Assembly: GCA_900128395.1 (NCBI GenBank)
Contig: LT649326.1
Coordinates: 1-37,397 of the forward strand
Origin: Stramenopiles sp. TOSAG23-2
Taxonomy: Eukaryota > Sar
Direction of reading: 5' to 3'
DNA: 37,397 bases
The translations under genes were made by a program, and so were the position numbers. The notes under the pieces were generated by a model, which worked only from the letters and a program-made list of their open reading frames with translations, was not told the DNA's origin and did not search any database. Shown one piece after another: positions 27,507-36,080 of the stretch (position 1 is the stretch's first letter; every line of letters starts with the position of its first letter).

Positions 27507-28144
27507 GTTATTCTTCTCTATTATTATTTTTCAGCCGATGTAAATATGTATATTGTATATAATTATGTTCAATATATAGTTTCTTTCTTTGCATAGACGA
27601 CTAAGTATGTATTTTTTAATTTTTATTCTTGCTCTTCTTTATTCAAGAAAAAGTTCGGAAGAAGAGAAGAGGAGTTGCATCGGAGGAGGAGGAGGAGCTC
27701 TGGAGCTCCAGACCACCTGCTCACATCATTTTTCCATTGGTTTCAATAGTTCCGATCATCAGCACTGAAATACCATTATATCCTTATTGGAGATGATATT
27801 TAAAATTATAATCCAAAAATAATGAATAATAATGAATAATACTATAAAGAAGACAACAACAACACAGCACCAAAAAATATTAAGTATTTTTTATATATTT
27901 ATATGTATTATACAGTATAGTTGTTGGTGGTGAGTAAATACATGTATATGTAGATATCCATACAGAGGTAAAATATTGAAATAGAACCAAATACATATAG
28001 AAAATTGTGAATATCTTCATTGCTTCATTTCTTTCATTCATTTGTGAAATATAGAAAGTGTGCGTGTGTGTTTGTGTATATATTATATTTTATATTATAC
28101 AACATTATTACATAAATATAAAATATAATAGTATATTCAAAAAG
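27507..28144. promoter_or_regulatory. Divergent promoter region, double NMNAT-like gene / PP2A
   Basis: 638 bases, no gene. A purine-rich patch GGAGGAGGAGGAGG (27681-27695) runs into the perfect 14-bp palindrome TCTGGAGCTCCAGA (27699-27712). Nearer PP2A there is a GTGTGTG/TATA-rich leader that accidentally opens the PP2A frame upstream to 28058. Confidence 0.4.
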
Positions 28145-29098
28145 ATGGATTTAACAACAGGTAAAGGTGATCCAGAAGGTATGGTCTTTTCAGTGGAGAT
28201 TGAAAAATTATATAAAGGTGATACATTAACTGAAGAAACGTTGAAATCAATATGCGCATCATGCCGTGAAATATTAACCGAGGAGAAAAATGTTGTTGAA
28301 GTTGCTTGCCCAGTAACTATTGTTGGTGATATACATGGACAGTTTTTTGATTTGTTAGAACTTTTCCGTATTGGTGGTAAAATGCCGGAAACAAATTATT
28401 TGTTTCTCGGCGATTATGTAGACCGTGGATATTATTCATTACGTTGTATAGCATTACTAGCATGTTTGAAAGTGCGCCACAAAGAGAGGATTCATATGTT
28501 GCGAGGTAACCATGAAAGTCGTCAAATTACACAAGTCTACGGGTTTTATGACGAGTGTATGCGTACATATGGCAACGCTAATGTATGGCAATATTTCACG
28601 GACTTGTTTGATTGTCTACCAATAGCAGCAAGTGTTCAATCGTCATATAATTTATTTTGCCCACATGGTGGCCTATCGCCATCTCTTGATACACTTGATC
28701 ATATACAAAATTTACAACGAAAAATGGAAGTACCACATGAAGGGCCATTGTGTGATTTGGTTTGGTCAGATCCAGATGATCGTTGTGGATGGGGTATCTC
28801 TCCAAGAGGGGCAGGATATACATTTGGTGAAGATTGTTCACAACAATTTAATCATATAAATAAATTTTCAAAAATTGTAAGAGCGCATCAATTAGTTATG
28901 AATGGATATCAAAACACACATAACGATCAAGTAGTGACACTATTTAGTGCACCAAATTATTGTTATCGTTGTGGAAATAAAGCTGCAATTATGGAGATTG
29001 ATGAGACTGGAAAACAGGATCTTATATCATTTAATCCAGCACCACGAGATGAAACTACAAAACCAACAGAGAAAAGAATTCCAGATTATTTTATGTAA
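28145..29098 (+). CDS. PPP2CA: Serine/threonine phosphatase catalytic subunit, PP2A type
   Basis: 317 residues from ATG 28145 ([12 protein letters not shown]). The frame opens further up at 28058, but those codons ([10 protein letters not shown]...) are GT/TA microsatellite and most likely 5' leader. All PPP-family metal and catalytic motifs are present: [61 protein letters not shown] and [11 protein letters not shown]. The wording is closest to PP2Ac, with PP4/PP6 more distant. The C-terminus is RIPDYFM rather than TPDYFL. In PP2A the last Leu is carboxymethylated by LCMT1 and governs B-subunit choice. LFCPHGG replaces the common FC(L/V)HGG. The gene acts in the cytosol or nucleus with A/B subunits encoded elsewhere. 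Confidence 0.9.
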   Translation: MDLTTGKGDPEGMVFSVEIEKLYKGDTLTEETLKSICASCREILTEEKNVVEVACPVTIVGDIHGQFFDLLELFRIGGKMPETNYLFLGDYVDRGYYSLRCIALLACLKVRHKERIHMLRGNHESRQITQVYGFYDECMRTYGNANVWQYFTDLFDCLPIAASVQSSYNLFCPHGGLSPSLDTLDHIQNLQRKMEVPHEGPLCDLVWSDPDDRCGWGISPRGAGYTFGEDCSQQFNHINKFSKIVRAHQLVMNGYQNTHNDQVVTLFSAPNYCYRCGNKAAIMEIDETGKQDLISFNPAPRDETTKPTEKRIPDYFM

Positions 29099-29466
29099 AA
29101 AACAAATTGTTTCTATCTTTGCTCTCTTTCTCTCTAAACAACACCAAAAAAAAAGGTGTGTGTGTGTGCGCGCGTGTGTGTATGAATATTGTGCGTGCGT
29201 GTGTATTGAACAGGACGTGATTTCGTGTTAGTGTATTTATTTATCTAGTTTAATATTACAATTTTTTTTTCTGTTAAGAGAAAGGTGTGTGTAGTGAGTG
29301 TGTGTGTATTGGAAAATATATTTCGTATTTAAAAAATTTACGTATTTAGATAGATCTATTTTTTAAATTAATTTTAATAAATATAAAATATTAACGTATA
29401 TTATTATTTTTCAAGTAAAAAACCAAACAGCACTGTATTATACGCTTCGTACACACACCTCTCAAA
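29099..29466. other. Convergent 3' spacer with GT/GC microsatellite
   Basis: No gene. It holds a (TG)n(CG)n(TG)n run at about 29156-29181 and a second GT-rich run (29285-29309). TACGCTTCGTAC lies at 29441-29452 near the PHD gene stop. Both 3' UTRs lie here. Confidence 0.45.
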
Positions 29467-30750
29467 TCAATCATCAAAAGATTTCAAATATTGTCGTTTT
29501 TGTTCAATAATTTTCTTTTTTTGTTCTATCCAACGATTTAATTTTAACAACATTTTATTTTGTATGATAATCATTTCTTGTGGATTGCGTCTTGTTGGAT
29601 CTACCATTTGTTCATGCCTTTGTATATTTCTAGCTACGATAGCGGCACGTGCAGCAGCAGCAGCTTTTTCATCCGCTTGTTGTTTTCTGAAATCAGCCAT
29701 TATTTTTCTTCTTTTTGCAGCTTGGTCTCGTTTAAACCGGCTCTCATCAATATTAGCAAATTGTTTACTAGAATTATTGGTATATTGGCTTCCACTATTA
29801 TTTTGCTTACTATCTGAAAACAGAGGCGAAGATGATTTAATATCATTGATTGGTGTATTAAATACAATTTCTGTAGTTGTATTTGTATTGCCCCAATCTA
29901 TTGTTTTCTCTGCCTTTTGTTTTTTCCCATTATTACTACTACCATCATCATTTATGCCAATGCTACTACTACTGCTATTATTATCATTCATACTTGGTAC
30001 ATTATTATTATCAGAAGCACGTGGTGGCAATGATGACGATTCCCCAGAAATAAACTTCGAACTAATTTTTAAACCATTTAAATTTAATATTACACTTTTT
30101 CGACCTTTCGATGGAAATAATTTAGACATTTGACGACATCGATGTTCTAATTTTATCGGTCGTATACGTTTATACATATTTGAAGGAATTGAACCAAGGT
30201 TATTCGATTCAATAGTATGTTTTGCACATATAAATTTTGTTGTGGACAATTCTAAAATAGCTCTTGGAATGCATTTTCGACAATATGCTGCCGTACATCG
30301 AAAGCATTTTAACAATTTTCCTTTATCATCATCTTCCGGTATTTTACAAGTTTGGCATTGATGCATTGGACAAATATATTTGCTAAAAAACTCATCTTCA
30401 TTTAAAGGTTCGGGTTTTTCATCCTCCCGCAAAGTTTTTAGAATACATTTTTTATGAAAACGATGTCCACAAATTTTATTACATTGAACGACTGATCTTT
30501 GTTTATCATGGGCGTATTCTTTACATATGAAACAACGATGTATCCCATGGGTGCAATCAAAACATGCCCAATATTCATTTTTATCATCAGATGGTCTTCC
30601 ATCACCAACTTCAATACAATCAGAATGATAACTTTTTAAACAATATCCATCACATGTTTTTAAATCATCAGTTGTTTCACATATTGCACATATATCATCT
30701 GCAAAATTATTCGTAATTTCTTGTGGCACGTCCATTGCTAATGTTGCCAT
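29467..30750 (-). CDS. PHD-finger array protein (NSD/EDM2-like), nuclear reader
   Basis: 427 residues. The first ~190 residues hold an array of Cys/His zinc fingers. CAICETTDDLKTCDGYCLKSYHSDC with W.CFDC (~21-66) is PHD 1. HRCFICKEYAHDKQRSVVQCN.ICGHRFHKKC (~71-105) and CPMHQCQTCK...CFRCTAAYCRKC (~125-165) are a second, extended set ending FICAKH. This order, with a CF.C start and CGHxFH, resembles the PHD arrays of NSD methyltransferases and plant EDM2, but there is no SET domain here. The middle is Ser/Asn-rich and disordered. The tail is a basic, Ala/Lys/Gln-rich helix (RFKRDQAAKRRKIMADFRKQ) that could bind nucleic acid or a partner. A chromatin-reader role is inferred from the fold. It diverges from the kinase gene. 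Confidence 0.8.
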   Translation of the reverse strand: MATLAMDVPQEITNNFADDICAICETTDDLKTCDGYCLKSYHSDCIEVGDGRPSDDKNEYWACFDCTHGIHRCFICKEYAHDKQRSVVQCNKICGHRFHKKCILKTLREDEKPEPLNEDEFFSKYICPMHQCQTCKIPEDDDKGKLLKCFRCTAAYCRKCIPRAILELSTTKFICAKHTIESNNLGSIPSNMYKRIRPIKLEHRCRQMSKLFPSKGRKSVILNLNGLKISSKFISGESSSLPPRASDNNNVPSMNDNNSSSSSIGINDDGSSNNGKKQKAEKTIDWGNTNTTTEIVFNTPINDIKSSSPLFSDSKQNNSGSQYTNNSSKQFANIDESRFKRDQAAKRRKIMADFRKQQADEKAAAAARAAIVARNIQRHEQMVDPTRRNPQEMIIIQNKMLLKLNRWIEQKKKIIEQKRQYLKSFDD

Positions 30751-31356
30751 TTTCCCCGTCTTTTTTCGTCACTAAATCGATGATAGCCTATATATACTAG
30801 ATATATAATTATCTTTTCTGTTGTTCTTTGTATATATATCTTGCCATGGTTGCTCTTCCTTTTTCCAACTTCTTCCAACAACATCTCTCATTGTTGTGCA
30901 CTTTTGTTGGTTAGGATGGGGCCACCATAGCCGTTATAATAGGATGAGCTAGTCTCTTTAGATTACAATACCAGGCACCAAGTACAGTATAGCTTTCAGC
31001 TTTTTGGCTAACTTTTATAGGCTTTCTGAGCTTTCCAGCTTTCCTGGCCTTAGGGCTGGCCCAGCTGGCTTTCCTGGCTTTCCTGGCTTTCCATCAGCTT
31101 TCCGTGTGGCTTTTCCTGGAGGCTATATAGCTTTTTTCAGCAATTTTATACTTGGTACATATCACTTGCACACTTCAATATTTATTCTATTGCTAATATG
31201 CTGATGCCTTTATTTAGGGCTGGATTGAATATATATATATGTATACTATTTATTTAGATATACACAATATTATATTATATTATATACATACATACATACA
31301 TACATACATACACAAACACAAACACAATCAGTAAACACTTATCAATAGAATTCATC
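30751..31356. promoter_or_regulatory. Divergent promoter region, PHD protein / PX-AGC kinase
   Basis: 606 bases, no convincing gene. The frame 31004-31204 is an artefact of the repeat. The GC-rich patch 30990-31135 is built from CTTTCCTGG/CTTTCCAGC words. A CATA microsatellite at 31286-31311 sits in the kinase leader. Confidence 0.5.
30990..31135 (-). repeat. CTTTCCTGG/CTTTCCAGC repeat patch in a divergent promoter
   Basis: About ten imperfect copies of GCTTTCC(T/A)GG and AGCTTTC occur, including three in a row of GGCTTTCCT near 31068-31094. On the opposite strand this is the CCAGGAAAGC / GCTGGAAAG word found at 12503-12562. Confidence 0.75.
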
Positions 31357-33225
31357 ATGGCAACGTTAATCGTTCATACCGTTAGAAATATTCAAGACAT
31401 ACGTCAAAATACAGAAGAAGGCGGCATTCAAGTTGATATCAAAACGACAGGTAAGCGTAAGAAACAAATTAAAAATTTCTTCTATCGTATGTTGTTACCA
31501 AATAAAACGTATACATATTATACAATTGAAGTAACTTGTCCTGGTCATGAAACTTATACAATAGAGAGGCGATATAGTGAATTTTATATTTTAAATACAT
31601 TATTAAAAAGAAAATTTTCTATGGTGAAGTTTCTAAATTTTCCGGGTAAAATGTATTTCTTTTTTAATACATTAAAGGAAAGTACAATAGAACAAAGACG
31701 AAAAAAATTTATATTATATTTGCGAGGATTATTAACTTTGCGCCCCCGTCCTTTTGATTTGAGAAGATTTCTAGCGTTACCTGATACGCATACAGAATAT
31801 AATGTTACTGCCGGCAAGCCATTTGCTACAGATGAAGAAAGGGCGATGATGAACACTACAAAACCTACTAGAAAGAAAGATAAATATTCCATCGATGATT
31901 TTGAACTTCTACGTATGTTAGGGAAAGGTGCTTATGGTAAAGTATTTTTAGTACGACTATTGGAAACCAAAGAAGAATTTGCTATGAAAGTTTTACAAAA
32001 AGATATAATTAAAAAGAAAGATCAAGTCCAACATACAAAATCAGAAAGAAATGTAATGGCAAGTAATACATATCATCCATTTATTGTTACATTACGATTT
32101 GCATTTCAATCAACAGCACATTTATATATGGTAACCGATTTCATGCGTGGTGGTGAATTGTATTATCATATAAATAAATTTCTAAAAAAAGGTAGAGTAT
32201 TTACAGAAAAAATGGTATTATTATATTTAGCTGAAATTACATGCGGCCTATTGCATTTGCATAAACATCAAATCGTGTACCGGGATTTAAAACCAGAAAA
32301 TGTGTTAATGGACGAATTTGGTCATGTACGTATAGCAGATTTTGGATTAGCGCATGACAATTTAACAGATGCGGAACATGGAGCGACAACTTTCTGTGGG
32401 ACACCTCACTATGTATCCCCAGAAATGCTTGATAATCATTATTATAAGAATGATCTTGCAGGATATGGAACAAGTGTTGATTTTTGGGCACTAGGTGTGA
32501 TGGCATATGAAATGTCTCAGGGTGCATTGCCATTTTATGATAAGAATTATAAAAAAATGTTTATCAAAATATTACGTCAACCCTTAACATATAGGAGAAA
32601 TGTTAGTAGGAATTTAGAAGATTTAATTGAGTCATTATTAGAACGCAACGTGGATAAACGATTAAATGGAGATGATATTATGGATCATATTTTCTTTAAA
32701 TCTATTGATCCTGTTAAATTGTATAATCGAGAAATTACTCCAACGTACATTCCATCCAAAGGCATAAATGTTGATGCAAAACAAGTACCACAAGGCAAGG
32801 CGCCTTCAAAGTTAAGCGATGCAGAAGAGATAGCAAAGCTGCGTGATTCTGAATTGCCACATTTTGATAATTTTACATTTACTGATGGTGTGCTTGCAAA
32901 TGCTGATGGTAATGATGATTTGAAAACACAACAAGATGAAGATAATTTAATTGATTATTTAGTAAAAAGTTTAGAGAAAGAGGATGAAGCAATATTTAAA
33001 CAACGGGAGATGGAAAATGAAATTGATCAGAAATCACGCAAGGATTCTTTAGCTGCATATAGGGAAGTTAGAGCCTCCATTAAGGAAGTTTACGCATCTG
33101 GGGGAACACCAAACAAGGAATTTTTTGAGCGTGTAACTAGTCAAGATCAATCTGAAAGGAGTAGTGAAAATGAATATGTTTACAAAACACCGCCAGAACC
33201 TGTATCGTTGTTGAAAGAAACGTGA
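31357..33225 (+). CDS. PX-domain AGC protein kinase (SGK3/CISK-like)
   Basis: 622 residues. N-terminal PX domain: RRYSEF (71-76), a PGK turn (96-98) and RRKKF (114-118), the phosphoinositide-binding pattern for endosomal targeting. The kinase domain (~180-450) shows GKGAYG (189-194), FAMKV (K211), YRDLKPEN (308-315), DFG (328-330), the activation-loop TFCGTP (345-350) that PDK1 would phosphorylate, and DFWALG. The AGC hydrophobic motif FDNFTF (503-508) follows, with Thr as phospho-acceptor. PX plus AGC kinase is the SGK3 arrangement. The extra ~110-residue acidic/coiled tail beyond the hydrophobic motif (NLIDYLVKSLEKEDEAIFK) is not in human SGK3. SGK-type kinases act downstream of PI3K/TOR. 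eS6 in this window has basophilic sites, but no direct link is shown. Confidence 0.9.
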   Translation: MATLIVHTVRNIQDIRQNTEEGGIQVDIKTTGKRKKQIKNFFYRMLLPNKTYTYYTIEVTCPGHETYTIERRYSEFYILNTLLKRKFSMVKFLNFPGKMYFFFNTLKESTIEQRRKKFILYLRGLLTLRPRPFDLRRFLALPDTHTEYNVTAGKPFATDEERAMMNTTKPTRKKDKYSIDDFELLRMLGKGAYGKVFLVRLLETKEEFAMKVLQKDIIKKKDQVQHTKSERNVMASNTYHPFIVTLRFAFQSTAHLYMVTDFMRGGELYYHINKFLKKGRVFTEKMVLLYLAEITCGLLHLHKHQIVYRDLKPENVLMDEFGHVRIADFGLAHDNLTDAEHGATTFCGTPHYVSPEMLDNHYYKNDLAGYGTSVDFWALGVMAYEMSQGALPFYDKNYKKMFIKILRQPLTYRRNVSRNLEDLIESLLERNVDKRLNGDDIMDHIFFKSIDPVKLYNREITPTYIPSKGINVDAKQVPQGKAPSKLSDAEEIAKLRDSELPHFDNFTFTDGVLANADGNDDLKTQQDEDNLIDYLVKSLEKEDEAIFKQREMENEIDQKSRKDSLAAYREVRASIKEVYASGGTPNKEFFERVTSQDQSERSSENEYVYKTPPEPVSLLKET

Positions 33226-33571
33226 GGAAGAGAGAGAGAGTGCGTGTGTTGTGGTTCTCCAGTACGAGTCGTAAATTACACAAATAAATATTAGTATATT
33301 ATCTATAATGTGTATCATGTATGATATGCATATATATAGTATGATATCATATATATATTAGTGCACCTGGGATATATACGTGTATATTTTATATATTTTT
33401 TTAGATTTTAACCATCATTTATTATTAATATTTTTTATAAATAATAATTTTATATATATATCTCATTTTTATTTATTATTATTAATTTAAAATATTTAAA
33501 TAATTTATAATTATACGAAGTCGTAAAAAAAACATCATTACGCACACGGAATAATATTATCCCTCCATTTT
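33226..33571. other. Convergent 3' spacer, kinase / quinone oxidoreductase fusion
   Basis: 346 AT-rich bases with TATA repeats and no gene. TTATACGAAGTCGTAAAA lies at 33511-33528, the same word family as in other convergent spacers. Confidence 0.4.
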
Positions 33572-35557
33572 TCAAATTCGACTATAATTTGGCGCATTCG
33601 GGTCACGTATAGCATCAGCTTTATCTGGTTGTATTGCTATCAATGCTTGTACGGCTAAACCAGCTGTACGTAAGTCTTTTCTTAATTTACCAGCTTTTTT
33701 AGCTTCCTCACTTAGTTGGCCTTTTTGTTGGCTACCTTGTGAATTTGCAAACGCAACAAATGCATTTCTTGAAGGATATTGCATTGTTGCAATTTGATCA
33801 TAGTGAACGTCGCCTACAAGAGTATAAACATGTCTACCAGAAGAGAATTTTAAGCCACCACTACCACCTTCATGTCCTGGAACCTTACCCGAAGTTATAA
33901 CGCCACTAGCACGTTTACCATATTGTGCATAAAATGAGTTATCTTCCAATTTTAACAAATTTAATTTCCATATTCTACCTTCACTAAATTTATTATCTTG
34001 AATATATTTAATAAATGGTCCCGGCGATCCACCAATTTGCTGCATGAGTTGTTTGTTTTTTGCTTTTTCCTCTGCAAGATGCGTTGCTTCTGCAAAATCA
34101 ATATCAGTTTCCACCTGGGCGTTTTCCATCAAGGGGGTTCTTTTCCCCTTACTTGGATCAATCCAAAACCCATCAAATGCATGTACTTCATATACATCAG
34201 TAAATTCTGTATGTGATCTATGAGAACTATCTCCAGACCATGTTTTGAATGCATCAATTGATGGAAATTCTACAATTGAAACTCCATCCCATTCTGGTAC
34301 TAATCCTCCTCCATTTACCACTGTTCGAACATAGTCAAATGCTTTGAATATTGTTTTTCCACCAGCATTACGAACAACTGATTCTTGATTATCGAAATAT
34401 GTATTATACGCTGCAGCCAACTCATTACTTTTAAATTTTACTAAAGTCATAACCCAAAAAGGAGTATGATTAGGAAACACTTTCCCATTTACAAAATCAT
34501 TCATACGACTATTTGATGATGCTGATGATGATGCAGTAAAATTTTTAGAAATGCCATATTCTTCCTCGTATTTTGGAGTAACAAACATCAATTTCCCTGT
34601 TACTTTTCTATTTTGAAACATATCAAAACCTTCGATGGCACTTTTAAATGGCAATACATTTGTTACCAACGGTTTGTATTTCCCATCCCGAAACATATCT
34701 AATACTTCTTGCCGCTCAGCTTGTGTTTGCTCTGGGTATACACGTTGAGATTCTGCCAATGCAGAGCCTAATATACTAGCTTCTTTCAATAACAATAAAT
34801 TAATAGGAATTCTTGGTATTTCTCCAGCTGCAAAACCAATCACAATAAGTCTTCCTCGAAATGCTAATGCTCTAACAGCAGGCTCGCAATATTTATCCCC
34901 AACAGGATCATAAACTACATCAGCACCTTTCCCATTTGTCAACTCGCGTACTTTTAATTTAAGATTTTCTGAGTCATAATTAATTAAGTGATCTGCGCCA
35001 AGGTTTTTGCATACGGATAGTTTTGCTTCTGTTGATGCACAAGCAATTACAGTTGCTCCCAATATTTTGCCAATTTGTATTGCAGTACTTCCAACTCCAC
35101 CACTTGCTCCTAAAACAAGTAATGTTTCCCCTGCTTTTATTTTTGCGCGATATTTCAATGCATGCAAAGAAGTGACATAAGAATATGGGGATGGTGCATA
35201 TATTGGATCAATATCACGGTCCAGCTTTAATACACCTAAGCTATTTAAAATTTTGTATTCACAAAACATTCCATTACCTGCACCTATAACCATATCTCCC
35301 ATTTCAAGTCCTTTCACATCTGTTCCTAGTGCTATAATGCGCCCACAAGCTTCGCCTCCCAGCGTAAACGGCGGTTTCTGTTTCAATTGATATTTATTTT
35401 GCATCAATAATAATTGTACAAAGTCACATCCACACGCCAACACTTCAACAAGTATTTCTAGTGGTTTTAACTCATTTTTTGTTGGTTTTCTTATTAAATT
35501 GGATTTCACTGCTTCTGATGCAGTCGGTCCATAATTGATACATTGTATACTTTGCAT
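33572..35557 (-). CDS. Quinone oxidoreductase (zinc-less MDR) fused to two DUF1330-like domains
   Basis: 661 residues. Residues ~1-330 form an NADPH-dependent medium-chain reductase of the quinone oxidoreductase (Qor/p53-inducible TP53I3-like) group. They show PPFTLGGEACGRIIALG, the Rossmann GASGGVGSTAIQIGK (~150-164), ADVVYDPVGD, GRLIVIGFAAGEIP and a terminal NRKVTGKLMFVTPK. No zinc-site cysteines are seen. After a Ser-rich linker (~342-350), the remaining ~310 residues contain ferredoxin-like repeats. TPFWVMTLVKFK...DGVSIVEFPSIDAFKTW (~365-460) resembles DUF1330 dimeric alpha-beta barrels. A second, more diverged unit follows (RIWKLNLLKLEDNSFYAQYGKR to DQIATMQYPSRNAFVAFA). The fusion suggests an oxidoreductase with its own ligand-binding or dimerisation module. 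The substrate is unknown. The stop is TGA. Confidence 0.85.
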   Translation of the reverse strand: MQSIQCINYGPTASEAVKSNLIRKPTKNELKPLEILVEVLACGCDFVQLLLMQNKYQLKQKPPFTLGGEACGRIIALGTDVKGLEMGDMVIGAGNGMFCEYKILNSLGVLKLDRDIDPIYAPSPYSYVTSLHALKYRAKIKAGETLLVLGASGGVGSTAIQIGKILGATVIACASTEAKLSVCKNLGADHLINYDSENLKLKVRELTNGKGADVVYDPVGDKYCEPAVRALAFRGRLIVIGFAAGEIPRIPINLLLLKEASILGSALAESQRVYPEQTQAERQEVLDMFRDGKYKPLVTNVLPFKSAIEGFDMFQNRKVTGKLMFVTPKYEEEYGISKNFTASSSASSNSRMNDFVNGKVFPNHTPFWVMTLVKFKSNELAAAYNTYFDNQESVVRNAGGKTIFKAFDYVRTVVNGGGLVPEWDGVSIVEFPSIDAFKTWSGDSSHRSHTEFTDVYEVHAFDGFWIDPSKGKRTPLMENAQVETDIDFAEATHLAEEKAKNKQLMQQIGGSPGPFIKYIQDNKFSEGRIWKLNLLKLEDNSFYAQYGKRASGVITSGKVPGHEGGSGGLKFSSGRHVYTLVGDVHYDQIATMQYPSRNAFVAFANSQGSQQKGQLSEEAKKAGKLRKDLRTAGLAVQALIAIQPDKADAIRDPNAPNYSRI

Positions 35558-36080
35558 GTTGAAAATTTATATATAAAAGAATATATATTTGTTTGTGCGT
35601 TTATTTCGTATAAATTTTTGTATACCCTATATATACCTTTTATATTCCTTCTTTTTCTTCTTTTATTACGGTATATGTGCATGCATATAAAATATTCATG
35701 TTGTGTGTTGGCAACAACAAAAGAAGGGTAGGACATTAACATTGACATTAAGATTAAGAATTAAGAGGATCACAGCACCAATTTTTTATTATTATAATAT
35801 AATAAATTATATATACAGTATACACCAATTTATACATGTATAATACCCGTACCTTAATTCTAGAAGAAGAAGAATATATATACATTCGAAATACATGTAG
35901 TACTGTATAAAATAAATCACTGAATAATACTTTTGTTGTTTTCTTGTTGTTATATTGTGTGCATCAATGTATACCAGGTATTATAATATGTATGTTATGT
36001 ATTGTAAAGATTTACATAATATTCATACATACCATATTTGATTTCATATTATTTATATCATCATTAGAAACAATATAATC
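35558..36080. promoter_or_regulatory. Divergent promoter region, oxidoreductase fusion / LarE-like
   Basis: 523 AT-rich bases. No gene or distinct repeat patch is seen, in contrast to the GC-rich divergent regions elsewhere in the window. Confidence 0.3.

Noticed and set aside
28058-28144. 29-residue N-terminal extension of PP2A ([10 protein letters not shown]...)
   Set aside because: It is encoded by GT/TA microsatellite; PP2Ac normally begins near MD, and the ATG at 28145 fits the family length.
29564-30133. 189-codon plus-strand frame opposite the PHD gene
   Set aside because: It is the antisense shadow of Ser/Asn/Ala-rich codons; the minus strand has clear zinc-finger motifs.
31004-31204. 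66-codon plus-strand frame with FPGFPGFP-like repeat
   Set aside because: The peptide repeat is just the translation of the CTTTCCTGG DNA repeat in a promoter; no ATG context or family supports a gene.
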